A stretch of DNA of 64,000 nucleotides from Zhengitettix transpicula (GCA_037074705.1 CM073596.1:14688501-14752500), one strand, 5' to 3'. Counted from the stretch's first letter, positions 25,690 to 37,144 are shown. Translations and numbers: made by a program. Notes: generated by a model from the letters alone, not told the origin.

Positions 25690-26250
25690 CGCCAGCAGAT
25701 ATACATTGGTCTGCAAAAAAAATTATCATTAGCCCCGGCTTGGTTATAAAATCCTCCTTCTCTACAGGGTAATGTGGGCGGCTCGGTAGCTATTCAAGAA
25801 CAGAGCATATTTCCGCACTGTGTAAAAAAAATTCAAATTTTGAAGGCACTTTACAGAAATGGTGATTCTTAATTTAACTTGTGGCGTCAGCCGACTTGCA
25901 GTGGATCACTGGTCTTGTAGTAAGCAGCACACGATCTCCTTCTTCGGCCTCTCCGCGATGGACGTCTCTCCAAAAACTTCTGCTGGCTACCGTTCGCCAA
26001 ATTTTCCACCCTCTCGCCTCTCTCGCTCCACTTTCCGTCCTCTATCTGTCTGTCTGCCTGCGTCTGTCAGTTTCACCCAGTTTCGGAGTATATATTCGTA
26101 CTCCGCCCCCCTTCCCCCCCAAGCGATGCAAAAAAAAGGGACGCGTACCCGGGGCTTCTTTTGGCCTCTCGGGTAGGCACACGTGCACGTTTAATGTATT
26201 CCTTCTCAGGCCCGCGGACACAAGGGCGGCCACTTACCGATGTTATTCAC
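25690..26250. other. GC-richer, pyrimidine-rich block, unidentified
   Basis: Stands out from the AT-rich surroundings. It has ctctcgcctctctcgctcc, ctatctgtctgtctgcctgc and a C-run at 26106-26120. Three overlapping frames of 60-136 codons cross it, none with recognisable domains, so the frames are probably compositional. It could be an LTR, a promoter/5' leader or an old insertion. Confidence 0.35.
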
Positions 26251-27540
26251 TACAATATATATTCTTGAGCATCGAATTTATTTCTTTTTAACATTATTCA
26301 TCGTAACACCTGTTGTAATGCTGTACCATTGCGTGGTGTGTGTCTTAGCTTACATTATCCACCCATCCATATTTCATTTCCGTCGGCCTAAAATTAATTG
26401 CTCCTCGGGATCTGCCGCCATTTATCAATTACACACAGAAATTTTCTACGTTTGTTCCGCAGCAAATTAGAGGTTTAAATTTCGTATTTTTGTAGCACTG
26501 GAATTATTCCAAAATGTGAGGAGTCAGTCCACAGACGTTTGATATATCTCCAGATCATGATCACGTTAGTGTCAGTATTTTTTTTTACCCCGTAGATAAT
26601 AGACCACAGTTGAATCGTATTAACTGTTTTTTTCCATGACAATACTTGCTTATTTAATTTGATGAAATTAATTTTTATAAAACATAAAAATAAATACTAT
26701 TTTTATAATTTTCAGTCAGGAATTAAATTCCCGTGATTATCTTGACTTTAATTTTTTCTGCTTTCGCAAAGAAACCAATTTAATCGGAAAACGTTTAATT
26801 CGTAACGTGCATCTGTGCATAAAATGTGGGTCACTGGGAGAGGAAAAGATCGCGGTAACCCAGTTTTCGCAACAAAGTTCGGCCAAATGTCGCGGTATGC
26901 CCTATTCTTCAAAGAAACCACTCATTCTATAACTTTGTTCGCACTACGTGTGTCAATAATTTTCCCCTATATATCCCATCCTTCGAATTATTGCCCGAAG
27001 TGAAATTGAATATAAATTGGTAGTTTAAAACACTCAAGTCAGTTTTTATCAAGTCTTGAATATGGTGTACATTAAACTATATTTCATATTACTTGATATA
27101 AATATTAAAAACTAAACCGTGGGACTAGAAATCCAAAAGAAAAATAAACATCTGCCATTTGATAGGTGGAATGGAGAAATCAAAAAAATGGTAGGTTACC
27201 AAATAACGTAAGTTTTCCGGTTTATTGATTTAATAAAATATTCTCGGTTGTATTTATTTATTAAAACAGGAGGTTTATGCGAAATTCATCTCCGCCATCA
27301 TCAGGTGACTGTTCTTTAGTTAATATTTTTTAAATACAAATGCTTGTTAAGATTTATTCACAATTTGGCTATGTGTTCATTCAATTAAATTAAACTTCAT
27401 GTTAAATTAAATTACTAATAAACACTAAGAACAACGTTACGAAGCCTTTCTCTTCATCATGGTGAACGTCAATCCAATGCTTAAATTTTGAAAGTTTAAA
27501 CGCTCTTCTAACATGTTGTAGCGCGATAGTTTTATTATTA
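26251..27540. other. No gene recognised
   Basis: AT-rich. A weak minus-strand CTGATGA-hairpin string lies at 27274-27304. No exon seen. Confidence 0.45.

Positions 27541-27588
<48 letters not shown>
27541..27588. repeat. (AT)n microsatellite
   Basis: More than 40 bp of alternating TA directly preceding a family B copy. Confidence 0.95.
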
Positions 27589-27812
27589 TATGTAATGTAA
27601 TTAGATATTGTCATGGGTTGAGAGCTTGGCAAGTTGGAATTTGACCAGGCGCCGCCGTGGTGGAGAGATAATCCGTTCGTACCCTGGACTTAGGCACGGA
27701 AGGTGTTGGAGTGTCGCACCGTGGAAATCATGTCTCCAAAAATAAAAATAAAATAGATAAGGTCGTTACTGCTTGGACCAATCATATTTCACCCAATATC
27801 GACCTACAAATG
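27589..27812 (+). repeat. Family B (SINE-like) copy 1
   Basis: Shares taatgtaattagatatt, aatttgaccaggcgccgccg, gagagataatccgttc, gtgtcgca and atgtctccaaaaat with 29340-29560 in the same order and orientation. The string gtggtggagagat resembles a Pol III A box. A clear B box is not visible. Both copies are preceded by an AT dinucleotide run. Confidence 0.7.
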
Positions 27813-29339
27813 TTCGAGAATATCGATATTTTCAATGCAGCGAAGGGGCTGTGAAGAGAGTAAAGAGATTCCTCGACGAACCGTCATCAGAGACGGACGT
27901 AAATTCTGAAACGTGCCTGATCCAGAGGTCTCAGAGAGTACGAGGGTGCAACATACACGCAAGTTATAACTGCCAAGTGTCTGAATCCTTGACGCGCCTG
28001 GGAGAATTACCGTAGTCAATGGTTAAATTTGACATTAAGGGATCTGATTGTTTTGTCTGGATAGCTGCATATGTATAATTAGTTTATTTTCATGTAAATA
28101 TTTGGCCATTTTCAATTTCATGATTAATAAATCCTTAACACGATTCCTTTCTTTGATCACTTACAAACCCACCCGTTACAATGTGAACTTCTCAGCTCAG
28201 TTTCGTTCTGTAGTAATTGCCATCTGTCTTTAATTTCAGCTTTAAGTACACTATGGTTTATTATACGATAAATAGTATCGCCATGTTGAGCGCTGAAGAT
28301 CAAATTTTAATGGTTTCAAAACTAGAGTGATTTTTTTCTTCAATGTAAATTTATGCGTACGTAATTGGACGAATTATTTTACCAATGTCCATTAACAGAA
28401 TAACGAGAAAAATATTTAAAACGTGGACCGTAGAGAGACATTTCTCTACTGGAACGGTCATCCATCGTTTTTCTCTCTTCTTTCAGGTCACTGGGCTCAG
28501 GTTTCTAACGTCGCCGTTGGAGACGCAACAGAAATATTTTGCGAGACTTGCTTTAGCTTAACTTAATATTAACTTTTTAATTTACGGATTGAGAACAATA
28601 TTTTTTTCTAATAAGTTTACTTAAATAAGTAGCAATATTTAATATTTTTTACGCGTTAATTGGTTTTTAATTTTATTTTACTTTCTGACATAATTTAAAA
28701 AATAATATACACATATAAATAATAAAAAAAATGTGAGAAGTTGATCTTTCTATATTAGCAGATGTAAATAATAAACAAATATTTGTCCCACGAAATACTC
28801 AGTTGGATAAGTATTGTTTTCTTTAAAGTAAATAAAGGAAAAATATAGGTATGACTAGTGGCAGACACTGAAAAAATAAGTCAAGATGACTACTAAATCA
28901 AGATCTTTAAAATAGAAAATAATGAAATAAAGGAACAGAATTATAATAATTTATAGGAGTGTAGAATATGATAAGTCTTAAATTAAATTTTAAATAATTA
29001 AAATCACAAGAATTATTGTTCTATATGCGATTTAATAGTATGAACTATTATTGTGTATTTCAATTTCAGGTTTTCATATAAAGAAGCTTATTAAATTACT
29101 TAGTTGTTACTTGTGTAAAATTTAGTACAAGTGTTTAAGTTGAGGGGCGAAACAAACATAGTAAATTAAATACAGTGTAAAAAAATTAAATTTTTTATGT
29201 TTGGGATGAAAATTGCATGTGATTGGGCGTACGCTGAAAGACTGAAGAAATGGTTTTATTTAATAATCGAAAACAAAAAGTCAAAATTAATTTAAGTGTT
29301 TAGAGTTCTCGGGTATGAACCAATAACTCTATATATATA
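27813..29339. other. No gene recognised
   Basis: AT-rich between the two family B copies, with no recognised exon or RNA gene. Confidence 0.45.
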
Positions 29340-29560
29340 TTATTTAATGTAATTAGATATTCGCAAGGGTTGCGAGGTTGCTAAGTTGCAATTTGACCAG
29401 GCGCCGCCGTGGCGGAGAGATAATCCGTTCAGCCTGGACGTAGGCACGTAGGATGTTGAAGTGTCGCACAGTGGGAAACGATGTCTCCAAAAATCAGATA
29501 ATCTTGTGACTGCCTGAATCAATCACATTTCTTGTTTCAGCCAGTATCGACGTAAAATGT
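29340..29560 (+). repeat. Family B (SINE-like) copy 2
   Basis: Same blocks as the copy at 27589, about 80% identical by eye. Here the A-box-like string is gtggcggagagat. The 60-codon minus-strand frame over it is a by-product of the repeat. Confidence 0.7.
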
Positions 29561-30329
29561 CTCATCAAATTCACCCGGAAAATCTACAGCGTCTAATAAT
29601 AAGTTTTCTGAAATATTTCATTGATTTTTTAAAGAGAATCGTGGAAATATAATAGTAACCAATCTCGCTTCTTTTACAAAATCTTATAATATCTAATAGG
29701 AACCGGTGTGTGTTGTAATCCAGAAGCTGTAAATGATTGACGAATGAGCTTGACAAAGTTACGTATTATTGAATCACTGTAAGAGACAAAAATGGAACCT
29801 TTTCTCATATACCATGCGTAAATGAGTTACAGATATAAATTCAAATAAAATCTAGGGCCGGAGTAGACACCCTCTAATCCGTCCGTCCCCTACCTCTGCT
29901 CTTCACGTTGAACAACCCTCGTAACTTTTTTAACTATGGACCCGTTCGGTGTTGAATTTAATTTCGGAATGCATTAGTCGGAGCGGAGAAACGCGCCCTC
30001 TCTCTGCGAGTTTGTTTTTCTAAGTTAAATATGGCATTGCATTGCCTTTTCAACCCCCCAAATGCGGATTGCGAACTCGTTGCCTCCAACAATTATTTTC
30101 GAATTTGTGCGTACATTCGTATTTTTTTCATTGATCGAAAAATAGTCCATTTGTTTCTATTAAGGTATCTTTTCGGTTAAAGTTTGTATGAATTAATTGA
30201 CAGTTAAAATCTTAAACTGGAGACGAAATTAAGAAAAATCAATTTTTTTCTGATTTTCGTCTGTTTTTATTAATGATACAAACTAATAAATTAACGACCT
30301 TCATTATTTGCAGACATTTTATAATAATT
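29561..30329. other. No gene recognised
   Basis: Moderately GC-rich at 29850-30080, otherwise AT-rich. No coding similarity. Confidence 0.45.
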
Positions 30330-30355
30330 TATTGAATTAATTGAAAATATAAAAC

Positions 30356-30387
30356 CTGTTGAAAGTACAGGAAGGTACTGAAACGTC
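30356..30387 (+). ncRNA. Hammerhead-ribozyme-like core motif
   Basis: CTGTTGA (30356-30362), stem AGTAC/GTACT (30364-30368 with 30375-30379), GAAA (30380-30383), CGTC (30384-30387). The flanks ATATAAAAC before and GTTGTTATAT after can pair with one bulge, as stem I of a hammerhead would. The second core base block departs from CUGANGA (T instead of A at position 4), so activity is doubtful. The inverted partner is at 33671-33702. Confidence 0.35.
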
Positions 30388-30507
30388 GTTGTTATATAGA
30401 ATAAAATATATTTTTTTAAGAAAGTAATCAAATTTATTTTCATATTGAACGAAAAAAAATGATCCGATTGTTAGCACTAGTTACAGAACTGATAACGAAC
30501 TACAATC

Positions 30508-31040
30508 TTAAAAAGTCAAAAAAATTGAAGATCCGAAAAATTGAAGAGTCGAATAAATTGAAGAGTCGAATACATTAAAGAGTCGAATAAATTTAATAGT
30601 CGAATAAATTGAAGTCACAAAAAATTGAAGAGTCGAAAAAATTGAAGAGTAGAAAAAATTGAATAGTGGAATAAATTGAAGAGTCGAAAAAATTGAAGTC
30701 ACAAAAATTGAAGAGTCGAAAAAATTGAAGATTCGAAAAATTGAAGATTCGAAAAATTGAAGAGTCGAATACATTAAAGAGTCGAATAAATTGAATAGTC
30801 GAATAAATTGAAGAGTCGAAAAAATTGAATAGTCGAATAAATTGAAGAGTCGAAAAAATTGAAGTCACAAAAATTGAAGAGTCGAAAAAATTGAAGATTC
30901 GAAAAATTGAAGAGTCGAATAAATTGAAGAGTCGAATAAATTAAAGAGTCGAATAAATTGAAGAGTTGAAAAAATTGAAGAATCAAATTAAAGAGTCAAA
31001 TAAATTAAATAGCAGAAAAAATTAAAGGGTCAAATAAAAG
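30508..31040. repeat. 18-bp minisatellite array
   Basis: About 29 tandem units of the type ttgaagagtcgaataaa with point variation (aaa/taa, cga/cac). Because the unit is a multiple of three, several minus-strand frames stay open and give repetitive FDSSIYSTLQF-like peptides. These are artefacts of the array, not genes. Confidence 0.9.
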
Positions 31041-31078
31041 AGAAAACTTCCGTGTGATTATAAATTATTAATAAAAAG

Positions 31079-31205
31079 GATAGTCAGATACAGAGAAAAT
31101 AAGTGATAATATAAATACCACACTAGCACCAGAAGAAAGGCACAAGGATCTCAGAAACATTGTGTGGTATTATATTATAACTTATTTCGTCAGTATTTGG
31201 CTATC
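31079..31205. mobile_element. Family D fold-back MITE, copy 2 (internally deleted)
   Basis: Terminal blocks GATAGTCAGATAC and the complement of GATAGCCAAATAC, followed by AAATAAGTGATAAT and ACCACAC on the left and their complements on the right. Most of the interior seen at 8147-8364 is missing. It interrupts the left arm of the 30.3-33.8 kb inverted repeat. Confidence 0.8.
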
Positions 31206-31532
31206 TTTCTTTTATGAGTCGAAAAATATTGCATATCTTTTAACAGTTATAAGTTAAATAATTATAATAATTGGAATATACTGCAGTGTATTCGTAAATA
31301 AATTTTTGTTTTGCTTTGAACAAAACAGGTCTTCCATCCAAATTCTATGATCGTTAAAATCTGTGAAACGAAGTCTAACATCATAGAATAATTATTTATT
31401 TCGACTTCGAAAATGTTAATACGAGTATCACGAAATTTTATCATTGATAGTTTTTTTCTCGATTTTTTGAATCGGTGCTGAATGGATGCTAACTCCAAAC
31501 CTGGTCATGGTCCTCATAGTAAACCCCATAAC

Positions 31533-31672
31533 CTGTCAAAAGGAAGGGCGTGGGACAAGTAGGTTTCTCATCAGGTTTATTGGGGAAGGATCCTTAAACC
31601 TAGCTCAACCCTTTGGTATCTAGTTCTCGTATGCTATAATAGTGAAGTGAAGTGGCAACACCTTGGATTACC
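31533..31672 (+). repeat. Family A fragment, strongly diverged
   Basis: Contains aaggaagggcgtgggacaag, ggaaggatccttaaacctag, tatgctataatag and gtggcaacaccttggattac in family A sense order, but with a large internal loss. It lies at the centre of the nested inverted repeat, and its first block is also present in the right arm (32010-32040). Confidence 0.6.
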
Positions 31673-32208
31673 CTGTTTCCATATAAAAAGGTCTAAAGCC
31701 GCATTTCTCTGGCGAATGTGCTTTTACTACCTGTTTGTGGTTTTAAGGCAAAACCTTGTTGCTTTTCCCGGGAAATCGAGCACAGCGAGCGAGGTCTTCG
31801 TGACTTCGTCGTGCCCTCATTCGGTTCATATCCCTAAAACTAATTAAAACTTTTCTGCAGCACACGCGTGTGCTTCTGTAACAGCGTCTACAGTTCGTTA
31901 TTCATTTAAAACTTTCCCTTGACTTTCGCTATTTTACCTGTTGCGACGGACGAGTCAGTTTTATATTATTAAATGTAAATCATAATAACGTTTAAACCTG
32001 ATAAACCTATTTTTCCCACGCCATTCCTTTTGACAGGTTACGGGATGAGCAACCTTGACTAGGGTTGGAGTCATCATCCAGGTTTAAAAATCGATCAAAA
32101 CACTGTCACTGATAAAAGTTCGTGATATTAGCATTAACTAAGTCGAAAACAAAAATTATTCTAAAATGTTAGTCTTCGTGTCACAGAAGTTTTTCTTTAA
32201 CGATTATA

Positions 32209-33484
32209 CCACTGTGAACAAAAAGTAAGGTGAATTTATTTATAAAATATAAATTCTTTATTTATTCTTCCAAATCAATTTCATCCCCTTCAAAGTAATC
32301 CCCGTCCGATAAAACGCACTTTTTCCAACGCTTTTTCCAGTCCTCCAAACAGACTGAATAGTCTTTTTGCGGTATAGCCTTCAAGACCTTCTTCGATTCG
32401 GTTTTTATCTCCTCAACCGTGTCAAAACGGCGTCCCCGCATTGGCCTTTTGAGTTTGCTGAATAGCCAGAAGTCGCACGGAGCCAAATCAGGCGAATACG
32501 GTGGTTGCGGAACGATATGAGTCGCTTTTTTGGCAAAAAAAAGTCGCGAAGAACCAATGTAGTATGACATGGTGAATTATCGTGATGAAGGAACCAAGAG
32601 TTCCGGCCGTTTCAGACGAATAGCTTCACGCAAACGACGCATAACGCTCAAATAATATTCTTTGTTGACAGTTTGGCCCGGCGGAATGAATTCATAGTGC
32701 ACCACGCCACGATAATCAAAGAAGACTGTCAACATAACCTTGACTTTCGGTCTTGCTTCACATTCTGCACGATATTCGCTGGATTGGTCGGTGGTTTCAG
32801 GGTCGTATCTGTAAATCCAAGTCTCGTCTCCAGTAGTGATGCATTTGAAGTGGTCCTGATAGTCAGACAGCAAAGTTTCACGCACATCAACGCGAATCCT
32901 TTTTTCCAAAAAATTGAGCGATTTTGGCACCATTCGAGACTTGACGCGTTTGAGACACAAAACATTCTTCAAAATGGTTTGGGCTGAGCCAAATGGTATT
33001 CCAACACTATCAGCGAGATCTCTAAATGTCCATCGACGATTTTCAAGCACCAAATCTTTGATTTTTTGGACGAGGCCCTCGTCGGTAGACGTTGATGGTC
33101 GTCCAGAGCGCGGTTCGTCTTCAACGCGTTCTCGGCCCTCTTTGAACTCGTAGTACCACTTGTAAACGTTTTTTTGTGCCATAGTTTGATCGCCAAAGGC
33201 CTTCCGGAACATTTTCAACGTGTACGCACAAGAATATTCGTTCCGCAAACAAAATTTGATGCAAGTTCTTTGCTCAACAAAATCACTAATTGCAAAAATC
33301 GAAAAATTCACTTTTGGTTATTTACAGAACCACGTGTAACTCGGAGATAATTAAACCTTTTAACAAACAAACGCTTGGTAAATATTATAGACAGTCCTAC
33401 CAACCTAGGGGAAAAAAATTACCTGCCTTCCTAATACCCGGGAGTTTTAAATGACATTTTCACCTTACTTTTTTATCACAGTGG
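32209..33484 (-). mobile_element. Mariner element, copy 1
   Basis: About 1.28 kb with terminal inverted repeats: left CCACTGTGAACAAAAAGTAA, right end the complement of CCACTGTGATAAAAAAGTAA. The left flank is TA, while the right has TTTA, so the target-site duplication is slightly eroded. It encodes a disrupted Tc1/mariner transposase on the minus strand. It interrupts the right arm of the surrounding inverted repeat, so it is younger than that element. Confidence 0.9.
32262..33311 (-). pseudogene. Mariner transposase, disrupted (copy 1)
   Basis: DDD-type transposase that would bind the mariner ends and catalyse cut-and-paste. Visible parts are an N-terminal helix-turn-helix region (VEQRTCIKFCLRN, RKAFGD, WYYEFKEGRERVEDEPRSGR), the first catalytic aspartate in TGDETWIY, and the C-terminal third aspartate in SPDLAPCDFWLF. 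Compared with the 39 kb copy it lacks 24 bp after EARPK (in frame) and about 14 bp at RPE. A +2 T-run change follows, so the block with the second aspartate is read out of frame and ends at a stop (32577-32579). The downstream 102-codon frame returns to the original phase. The element is therefore not autonomous. Confidence 0.9.
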
Positions 33485-33670
33485 TTTAAATATATTTACG
33501 AATGCACTGCACTATATTCTAAGTATTATAATTATTTAACTTATAACTGTCAAAAAATGTTCAATTCGTGATAACGTGTGCCAACTTTAGACTCTTTTCG
33601 TTCCATGTTCAACATGAAAATATATTTGATTACTTTTTCACCAAATGTATATTTTATCCCGTATAACAAC

Positions 33671-33702
33671 GACGTTTCAGTACCTTCCTGTACTTTAATC
33701 AG
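33671..33702 (-). ncRNA. Hammerhead-like core motif, inverted partner
   Basis: Minus-strand reading: CTGATTA, AGTAC/GTACT stem with the same AGGAAG loop, GAAA, CGTC, then GTTGTTATA. This is the same arrangement as 30356-30387 but with a different departure in the CUGANGA block. Flank pairing is weaker here. Confidence 0.3.
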
Positions 33703-33790
33703 GTATTTTATTTTCTATTCGTCAGTTTATGTAAAAGAACAGGAGCTTTCGACACTAGCGTAGTTTTTTTTATTTTCTAAAACATTAAAT

Positions 33791-35760
33791 TAGTATCTGT
33801 CTGTTGACATATTTACTAACCGTCAAACAATTGTTAATATTGACCAATTTTAATGTAAAAACTTTAAAATAAAGTTTATAAATAGTGACTGTTTTTAGAA
33901 TTTCAAGAAATTTTAACTGAATATAATTGAATGTATTTAAATTCTCCGAAGACTATCCTCCATTTTTATCTAACTTACAATGTCTCAATATTTATTTTTC
34001 GAAATTAACTTCATTTTACATAATTATATATTTTTGTTTCAAACACTTCTAATTCGTTTAACCACTGTGTCTTCATTTACCTGTAGGTAACAAAATTAGT
34101 GTTTCTATAATCATGCATTTTCTGTCATTTTCTCCATGAGTTACTCTGAATTTAACGGGTTCCTTTATAATTAATTACGAAGCGACACAACGGTTTAATT
34201 TATAAGCATATATTTCAACAACCCTGTTTTATAAGTTGAATAAATTACTAGCCGTTTCATACTATTTTGGAGAGTTATGTCCCTAGTTTAAATTCACGTT
34301 TAATCGCAGGATTATGGAACAAGACAGGAAGACAAACAACCATTACCATAAAATGATACATCGTGCTCGCTATTTCATCGGAATTTTTCACCTGTCTTTG
34401 AACTCTGAATTTCCTTTCCAGACAAACGCATCCACGGCCATCTGGAATTTACGAAGTCAGAGCTCTTTGAACAATAAAATCCAGTTCATATTGGCAAATA
34501 CAAAAATTTTTTGACACAGAATTAAAATTAATTATAAATTTACCTTTACAATTTTATATTTTTTTCCTGATGACTAAAAATATATATAATTTATTTGGCA
34601 TCTTCTCCTTTTATAAATAATTTTAATTTTAAAATGTATGAATTGAAATAATTCACATGAATAGTTCATAATATCTCACAATATTATGTCAAAGTATGAG
34701 TGGTAAGGATGTGAGTAACCTGAGTTGTTAAATACTTTAAATGTGTGTTCGTCCCATTTATATAAAGTTCTTACAAGGCCTGTATTTCAGCATCTTCTTT
34801 TTTCTGGAAGTGCCAGTACAAAAGAAGCGTAATTGAAATTGGCAACTTGTGTTATTTTCCATTGTGGCGATGAGCAATTTGGCACTTGAGCGTGAGATTG
34901 AGTCTCTAGGACGCAACAATCAGCCTTGAGGCCTTCGTGGTCGATCGTGGGTCGGTGGGTGATCACATTAAGTTATTGCACGTGCTAGGGGTGTGCGGGT
35001 GGCTTTCTAAATTAGACCCATCACTATAAGATTGTATCGAGCGGGCTCCGACGAAAGCAATCCACCGTAATGGCGACGACAAGATCGCAACGTAGAAGCC
35101 GCGTCATCAGGTAATCCATCTGTCCAAGTCAAACATCCATCCACCCAACCACGTCGTCGTTCCCCTTCTCCGTAAACCTGAGAGCTCCCACAGGCACACT
35201 TCCTCATTGATTATTAAACAGCCATCTAGCCACTCAACTGACGCTGAATGATGAAAGCCACGGTGCATCTGTGCGGTCTAAAAACAGCACGTTTATTGTT
35301 TCTCTGAACATACTCGTTTCCTGATTTTCATATACGTAATATTTATGGTGGGATATGAATAATTACGATTGTGCTAAGGAGTCTGTGGTTTTGTTGTAGT
35401 ATATTGTAGGTTAAAAGAATTCTAGTGTTAACGCTCGACAATATTATAACTAAAATTAATTTGACAACGAGTTGCAGCAAAAAATTATAAATATAACGTT
35501 AATTGTAATTACTGGATTAAGAAACAGGCAATGTAAATGCACAGGTAAATTATTGTTTGTACTATCTTGTCTTGCATTGATAGATCATGAGGGGTATTTA
35601 TCGTTTAGACCTACATTTTGTATATAGTGTGAACTAATTTGAAGTATTAGTTAGTTAAAACCATTTTATTAACCAGTCGTCATATTCCAAAATTGTCTAC
35701 TACCAATACATGCCGTTGCACTAACGCTATTTGCATTCGAAAATACCGACACCGTGACCT
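33791..35760. other. No gene recognised
   Basis: AT-rich except for 34860-35220, a higher-GC segment (gtgggtcggtgggtgatcac ... ccacgtcgtcgttccccttc) with no recognised domain on either strand. It may be an old element fragment. Confidence 0.4.
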
Positions 35761-37144
35761 CTTCTTCCGATGGCACCTTCTGCGGTGCCGTATTTTGAGC
35801 GGCCGTGTCGTGAGCGGAAAACAGTCCCTTCCTCAATCCTGACCGCTGAACGATCAGGTATAAAGTTTTCCGAAGAGAAACTTTATCAGTCTTGGTTTTA
35901 ACATTAAATGAATTTAATACAGGTTTAATGTATAAAAATCTGAAACTTATCTGGATTTATGATTTCTGCCTCTATATAGAATATGGAAACTGTTCCAATT
36001 GGTAGTGATGCGTTTAATGAATATGCTTAGAAATGATCAATTAAGATACAAATATTTTAACGTTCTTTAATAAATAAAAACATCTACACGTTTAGTTATA
36101 AATTTATTATTAATTTAAATTTTTAAACATTATAATAGAAAAGAAATTCTCAAAGTTTCATTCCTATATTATTAGGACCTCTTCAGGTGTTGTAAAGTCA
36201 ATTAAATTATCTTATTTCAAAATCCGTGTTTCTAAAAATTCCAACACAGCAAGATTTTAATAGCATGATAATTTATAATACAATTAATTTAATTAAATAA
36301 TTAAAGCACAGTTATTTCGGGTTGCACAATTTCTTAGCATTATCTAAAACTTGTCGATGCAGAATGACAGTATTATTCCAGATCTATGAACGAAAGGTTG
36401 CATTTTTGTTCCAATGATTCGGCCATTAACGTAAACAATTGATAGCAATAATTTAAATAGAATTTATGATTCCCTATTGTTCTAATCCATTTAATGTATT
36501 TAAAATAATTTTATTTCCATTGTTTCTTTAAACTTAACAAAACATAACACAATTTTCGTCTGCAATGTGTGGGAAAATCGCATCTAATAAATTTGTGTTC
36601 ACTACATTTCATGTAATTAATTGTAAGTAATGTTCAATAAATTTTTAATTAATTGTGTTATAAATTATATTATGTTTGTAAAAATCTTGCTTTGTTAGAA
36701 TTTTTAGAAACACAGATTTCGACATTAGATCATTTAATTGACTTAAAAACTCCTGAAGAGGTCCTAATAAATTAGGGATGAAACTTGGAGATTTTTTTTC
36801 TATTAATTTCAATTAATAATAAATTTATAACTAAACAGGTTGATGTTTTCATTTATTTAAGGATGTCAGATAAATATATCTGTTAAATCATTTTATCTTA
36901 ATTGATCATTTCTAAGCATATTCATTAAACTCATCACTACCAATTGGAACAGTTTCCATATTCTATATAGAGATAGAAATCATAAATCCAGATAAGTTTC
37001 AGAAATTTTATAGATTAAACTTGTATTACATTCACTTAATGTTAAAGCCAAGACTGATAAGGTTTCTATTCGGAAAACTTTATACCTGCTCGCTCAGTGC
37101 ACGGCCGCTCAAAATACGACACCCCTTCTGCGGATCTGAAGAAG
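35761..37144. mobile_element. Large inverted-repeat element, Penelope-LTR-like
   Basis: Arms 35761-36260 and 36679-37144 are reverse complements over about 470-500 bp. Matching blocks include aaactgttccaattggtagt, gtattttgagcggccgt and ctgaagaggtcctaat. The left arm has about 30 extra bases near 35815-35850. Each arm carries CTGAAGA, a hairpin (CCTAAT/ATTAGG) and GAAA (36156-36186 minus, 36753-36783 plus). In the right arm the bases before and after this core (aaaaactc and gagattttt) can pair. The 420-bp centre is AT-rich with no recognisable ORF. Assignment to Penelope rests on architecture and motif only. Confidence 0.6.

Larger units (their letters stand above)
30330..33790. mobile_element. 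Nested large inverted-repeat element
   Basis: The left arm (about 30330-31580) and the right arm (about 31988-33790) are reverse complements in matching blocks: ggaaggtactgaaacgtcgt with its complement near 33671-33690; acagttataagttaaataat with its complement near 33525-33545; gaagtctaacat with 32160-32180; cctgtcaaaagga with 32025-32040. Between matching blocks the left arm is interrupted by an 18-bp minisatellite and a MITE, and the right arm by a complete mariner. The about 400-bp centre holds no gene. The hammerhead-like core in both arms suggests Penelope-like LTRs, but no RT or endonuclease is present. Confidence 0.65.

Noticed and set aside
25881..26291. 136-codon frame in a GC-rich block
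   Set aside because: Overlaps other open frames in two further phases. Low-complexity composition, no recognisable domain.
30508..30986. Three overlapping Phe/Ser-rich minus-strand frames
   Set aside because: A by-product of an 18-bp tandem repeat whose unit is a multiple of three.
30508..31040. Possible CRISPR-like array
   Set aside because: Units are contiguous 18-bp tandem repeats without spacers, in a eukaryotic context.
32673..33153. Plus-strand frames of 79-104 codons
   Set aside because: Antisense shadows of the mariner transposase.
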